Of a stretch of DNA of 8,872 nt, positions 6,810-8,872 are shown piece after piece. The position numbers and the translations under genes are program-made. Each line of letters starts with the position of its first letter. Position 1 is the stretch's first letter. The stretch spans positions 1 through 8,872 of the forward strand of contig CAYNVN010000065.1 of assembly GCA_964400655.1 (NCBI GenBank). Direction: 5' to 3'. The notes under the pieces are model-generated. The model was not told where the DNA came from. It ran no database searches and saw nothing but the letters and a program-made list of their open reading frames with translations. Origin of the DNA: B16-G9 sp964400655. Its GTDB lineage: Bacteria > Bacteroidota > Bacteroidia > Bacteroidales > F082.

Positions 6810-6966
6810 GCGGTTGCCCCCTGCGGCAGGGATGGCAGTGACAGCCCCCGTTTGGGGAGGCCGATGTGGAGTAAGGCAGCGGAGCGACCGGCGGAAGCTA
6901 CCGTTTGCCTGTTACGAAACACGGCCTGCCCATACGGGGCTATAACGGACAGCCCGGTTCAGCCGC
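6810..6966. other. GC-rich structured intergenic element (candidate ncRNA or dispersed REP/MITE-like element)
   Basis: It fills most of the 317-bp gap between two divergent genes, contains no reading frame, and is much richer in G and C than its AT-rich flanks. Nested complementarity is seen. GCGGTTG (6810-6816) pairs with CAGCCGC (6960-6966) with one G-U. A small hairpin, CCCTGC/GCAGGG, lies at 6819-6831. A rod spans 6843-6941: AGCCCCCGT (6843-6851) with ACGGGGCT (6934-6941), GGGGAGGCC (6854-6862) with GGCCTGCCC (6923-6931), GTG with CAC, GTAAGGCA (6871-6878) with TGCCTGTTAC (6906-6915), and CGGAGC (6880-6885) with GCTACCG (6897-6903). Neither strand shows a promoter or a terminal T-run, so transcription direction is unknown. 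It reminds me of GC-rich elements recurring in Bacteroidota intergenic regions, but I cannot confirm identity. Confidence 0.55.
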
Positions 6967-7002
6967 CCAAATCAACAAAAAGCTGTTGTTTGGTAATTTC
7001 GC

Positions 7003-7010
7003 TATATTTG
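7003..7010 (+). promoter_or_regulatory. -7 element upstream of the secreted protein-AIM24 operon
   Basis: TATATTTG matches TAnnTTTG exactly, 28 nt before the ATG at 7039. No TTTG lies at the standard 18-21 nt spacing; nearby TTTG and TTG (6986-6992) are too close. The leader is A/T-rich without a Shine-Dalgarno sequence. Confidence 0.55.
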
Positions 7011-7038
7011 TGAAAAAATAATTTGAAAATTATAAGCC

Positions 7039-7815
7039 ATGAAAAAATTGAGTTTATTGGTTATGCTGTTTGTTGCCACGCAGCTGTTGTTTGGACAAAA
7101 CGAGTATAAACGTTACGGAATTAAATCGGGGAAAGTTGTGTATAAAACGACCTCGGAAGAGGGAATAGGAACCAAAACGTTGTTGTTTGACGATTACGGA
7201 ATGAAGGAGCGTTTGCGCGAAACCATTTCGAAGAACAACCATGTGGTTAAAGATAATGTGACCATATTAAACGGTGAACGGGCCTATTCGGTGGATTTAC
7301 TCACCAACGAAGCTGTTGATATTTCGGAGTCGTTTCAAATGGCCAATGCCATGGCCGGAAATGATATGGCAGCAAGAGGAAAGGATATTTTGGAAGCCAT
7401 GGGGGGTAAAATGACGGGGCATGCCGATATTTTGGGTAAGCATTGCGAACAATGGGAAATGAATACCATGGGTAAAACGGTGCTGCTTATTTATAAAGCA
7501 ATACCGCTATCGACCAAGGTTACCGTAATGAGTTTTACTTCGACGGAAGAGGCGGTTTCGTTTAAGGAGGGCGTATCGACAAGCGCATCCGATTTTGAGC
7601 TTCCCGCAGGAGTTAAGATAACTAATCAGGGATATAACACCGGACAAAACAGCGGCATGACCGATGAAGACAAACAGCACCTGGAAGAGATGCAAAAAAT
7701 GACTTATGAGGAGTTTAAGGCTTTTGTTAAAAAGAACGATCCGGAAGCAACCGATGAAGAGATTAAAATGGTTTATAAAATGATGCACGCTGCTGCGGGC
7801 AACGATAAAAAGTAA
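7039..7815 (+). CDS. Secreted (periplasmic) protein of unknown function
   Basis: A 258-aa exported protein. MKKLSLLVMLFVATQLLFGQ is a type I signal peptide ending in the FGQ typical of Bacteroidota, with cleavage near residue 20. Residues about 27-195 look like a beta-rich domain beginning GIKSGKVVYKTTSEEG, broadly like the DUF4412-style periplasmic domains of this phylum (a resemblance, not a firm assignment), with a helical insert near 96-122 (ESFQMANAMAGNDMAARG) and a single Cys136. The C-terminal third (208-250) is predicted helical, charged and Met-rich (TDEDKQHLEEMQKMTYEEF...DPEATDEEIKMVYKMMH). No catalytic motif is recognised. The stop codon lies 4 nt before the next gene, so the two form an operon. 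Confidence 0.8.
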   Translation: MKKLSLLVMLFVATQLLFGQNEYKRYGIKSGKVVYKTTSEEGIGTKTLLFDDYGMKERLRETISKNNHVVKDNVTILNGERAYSVDLLTNEAVDISESFQMANAMAGNDMAARGKDILEAMGGKMTGHADILGKHCEQWEMNTMGKTVLLIYKAIPLSTKVTVMSFTSTEEAVSFKEGVSTSASDFELPAGVKITNQGYNTGQNSGMTDEDKQHLEEMQKMTYEEFKAFVKKNDPEATDEEIKMVYKMMHAAAGNDKK

Positions 7816-7819
7816 CAAA

Positions 7820-8620
7820 ATGAACGCACACGAAATTGATTACAAAATATTTGGGGATGATATGCAGTTTGTGGAAATTGAACTGGACCCCGGTGAAACG
7901 GTTATGGCGGAACCCGGTGCCATGATGATGATGGATGATGTGATTGAGATGAATACCATTTTTGGTGACGGCTCGAAACAAAACGACAGCCTGATGGGCA
8001 AATTGTTTTCGGCCGGCAAACGTGTGTTAACGGGCGAAAGCCTTTTTATGACGGCCTTTACCAACAGAGGCAGCGGAAAAAAACATGTTTCGTTTTCGGC
8101 TCCCTTTCCGGGAAAAATCATTCCGGTGGATTTAAGCCGGCATTCGGGCAAACTCATCTGCCAGAAAGATGCCTTTTTGTGTGCTGCCAAAGGGGTGTCG
8201 ATAGGCTTGGAGTTTACCAAAAAGATAGGTGCGGGATTTTTTGGCGGCGAAGGATTTATCCTTCAAAGTTTACAAGGCGACGGTATGGCGTTTGTTCATG
8301 CGGGAGGAACTTTATACAGAAGAGACCTCGCTCCGGGTGAAGTTTTTAAGGTTGATACCGGCAGTTTGGTTGGCTTTACCGCCACGGTTGATTACGACAT
8401 TCAGTTTGTGGGAGGCATTAAAAATACTCTGTTTGGCGGCGAAGGTGTTTTTTATGCAAGGATGCAGGGCCCCGGAACCGTTTGGGTACAGTCGTTGCCC
8501 TTTAGCCGCCTGGCCGACAGGGTTATTGCATCGGCACCGCGCGCAGGCGGAAAGAGCCGCGGCGAGGGAAGCATCCTCGGCGGACTGGGCAATTTACTGG
8601 ATGGCGACAACAGGTTTTAA
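7820..8620 (+). CDS. TIGR00266/AIM24-family protein
   Basis: A 266-aa protein without a signal peptide or membrane segment. Family hallmarks are the N-terminal ELDPGETVMAEPGAMMMMD (21-39), GESLFMTAFTN (72-82), the glycine-rich FFGGEGFILQSLQGDG (140-155) and the C-terminal GPGTVWVQSLPFSRLADRV (217-235). These proteins fold as repeated beta-sandwich (tryptophan RNA-binding attenuator-like) units. The mitochondrial relative AIM24 affects inner-membrane organisation; the bacterial role is unknown. The C-terminus (238-262) is a flexible Gly/Arg/Lys-rich tail. It starts 4 nt after the upstream stop codon, so it is translated in the same operon as the exported protein, although the two products should sit in different compartments. 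Family assignment is firm; function is not. Confidence 0.88.
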   Translation: MNAHEIDYKIFGDDMQFVEIELDPGETVMAEPGAMMMMDDVIEMNTIFGDGSKQNDSLMGKLFSAGKRVLTGESLFMTAFTNRGSGKKHVSFSAPFPGKIIPVDLSRHSGKLICQKDAFLCAAKGVSIGLEFTKKIGAGFFGGEGFILQSLQGDGMAFVHAGGTLYRRDLAPGEVFKVDTGSLVGFTATVDYDIQFVGGIKNTLFGGEGVFYARMQGPGTVWVQSLPFSRLADRVIASAPRAGGKSRGEGSILGGLGNLLDGDNRF

Positions 8621-8628
8621 AGGGGAGA

Positions 8629-8723
8629 AGTTTGAAGTGCGCTAGAATTTGAAGTGCGCCAGAGTTTGGAGTGCCTAAAGTTTGGAGTGCCTAAAGTTTG
8701 GGGTTCAGCGTTTGGCGTTTGGA
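8629..8723 (+). repeat. Degenerate tandem repeat array, block A
   Basis: Units that each begin with TTTG follow one another downstream of the AIM24-family gene: two 17-bp units (TTTGAAGTGCGCYAGAR, 8631-8664), two identical 16-bp units (TTTGGAGTGCCTAAAG, 8665-8696), then shorter TTTGGGGTTCAGCG and TTTGGCG units. There is no reading frame with protein-like composition. The gradual shift in unit sequence suggests growth by slippage or unequal exchange. Confidence 0.75.
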
Positions 8724-8725
8724 CA

Positions 8726-8750
8726 GGCCCGCCTGCCGGACGGGCAGGCC
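8726..8750. repeat. GC-rich inverted repeat between the two tandem blocks
   Basis: GCCTGCC (8731-8737) and GGCAGGC (8743-8749) form a perfect 7-bp stem with a 5-nt loop. An alternative fold pairs GCCCG (8727-8731) with CGGGC (8741-8745). No T-run follows on either strand (the plus strand continues AATCAAAAATC), so it is a REP-like palindrome more than a classic terminator, though it could end the AIM24 operon transcript. Confidence 0.55.
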
Positions 8751-8751
8751 A

Positions 8752-8790
8752 ATCAAAAATCATAAATCAAAAATTTGCAATCATAAATCA
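8752..8790 (+). repeat. AT-rich direct repeat ATCATAAATCA
   Basis: ATCATAAATCA occurs at 8759-8769 and again at 8780-8790, 21 bp apart, with related ATCAAAAAT sequence before and between the copies. It is a low-complexity stretch separating the GC hairpin from tandem block B. Confidence 0.6.
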
Positions 8791-8872
8791 GAGTGCCTAA
8801 AGTGCGCTAGAGTTTGGAGTGCCTAAAGTTTGGAGTTGAGCGTTTGGCGTTTGGCGTTCAGGGTTTTGCGTT
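8791..8872 (+). repeat. Tandem repeat array, block B (runs off the window)
   Basis: It repeats the units of block A: GTTTGGAGTGCCTAAA (8812-8827), then TTTGGAGTTGAGCG and GTTTGGC units. Positions 8812-8854 match block A 8680-8722 at 41 of 43 bases, an offset of 132 bp, so the whole block has been duplicated along with its internal order. The array continues past the window end, so its length is unknown. Confidence 0.75.

Noticed and set aside
6810..6966. An insertion sequence or complete MITE with target-site duplication
   Set aside because: Terminal segments are complementary over 7 bp, but no matching flanking direct repeat and no transposase are visible, so mobility is not supported from this window alone.
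6781..6970. A tRNA or similar standard RNA in the GC-rich intergenic region
   Set aside because: No cloverleaf, T-loop GTTCRA in the right place or acceptor stem could be assembled; the pairing instead gives a long rod.
7840..8220. A 126-codon minus-strand frame opposite the AIM24-family gene
   Set aside because: It lies wholly within a gene with strong family motifs and has no promoter or recognisable protein features.
8229..8645. A 138-codon plus-strand frame overlapping the end of the AIM24-family gene
   Set aside because: It is out of frame with the well-conserved GPGTVWVQSLP region and its composition (Arg/Leu/Ala-rich, no motif) is typical of a shifted frame.
8629..8872. A CRISPR array in the repeat-rich tail
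   Set aside because: Units are 14-17 bp, lie directly end to end without unique spacers, and vary gradually in sequence; no cas gene is present.

Overview
The window most likely comes from a member of the Bacteroidota, probably class Bacteroidia. Gene starts have A-rich leaders without Shine-Dalgarno sequences. Four exact copies of the Bacteroidota -7 promoter element (TAnnTTTG) lie just upstream of genes. There is a long-form (about 670 aa) urocanate hydratase, a signal peptide ending in FGQ, and GC-rich or tandem-repeat elements in otherwise AT-rich intergenic DNA. The gene set is mostly housekeeping, with no phage, insertion sequence, CRISPR or rRNA/tRNA.

Layout. (1) 13-1351, minus strand: a two-gene operon with a YtfE/ScdA-like di-iron hemerythrin protein followed by a NarL/LuxR-type regulator whose receiver domain has lost its phosphorylation site. 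(2) 1352-1468: back-to-back divergent promoters. (3) 1469-1891, plus: a small GtrA-family membrane protein. (4) 1982-3988, plus: urocanate hydratase (hutU) with its own promoter and no other hut gene nearby. (5) 4083-6721, minus: a likely operon of phosphohexomutase (glmM-like), HD-domain phosphohydrolase and small lipoprotein. (6) 6722-7038: an intergenic region with a GC-rich, strongly self-complementary element of about 157 bp. (7) 7039-8620, plus: a two-gene operon with a secreted protein of unknown function and a TIGR00266/AIM24-family protein. (8) 8621-8872: non-coding tandem repeats around a GC-rich hairpin, cut by the window end.

The best candidates for something new are two. The first is the pairing of a phosphorylation-independent LuxR-type regulator with a RIC-like di-iron protein that keeps all its metal ligands but lacks the cysteine pair of its N-terminal domain; this looks like a possible NO, O2 or redox sensing unit. 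The second is the intergenic element at 6810-6966, which can fold into a closing stem, a small hairpin and a rod of about 99 nt. The hutU, glmM and HD genes look ordinary. No sequence search or folding program was run; family names come from recognised motifs, and base pairing was worked out by hand.
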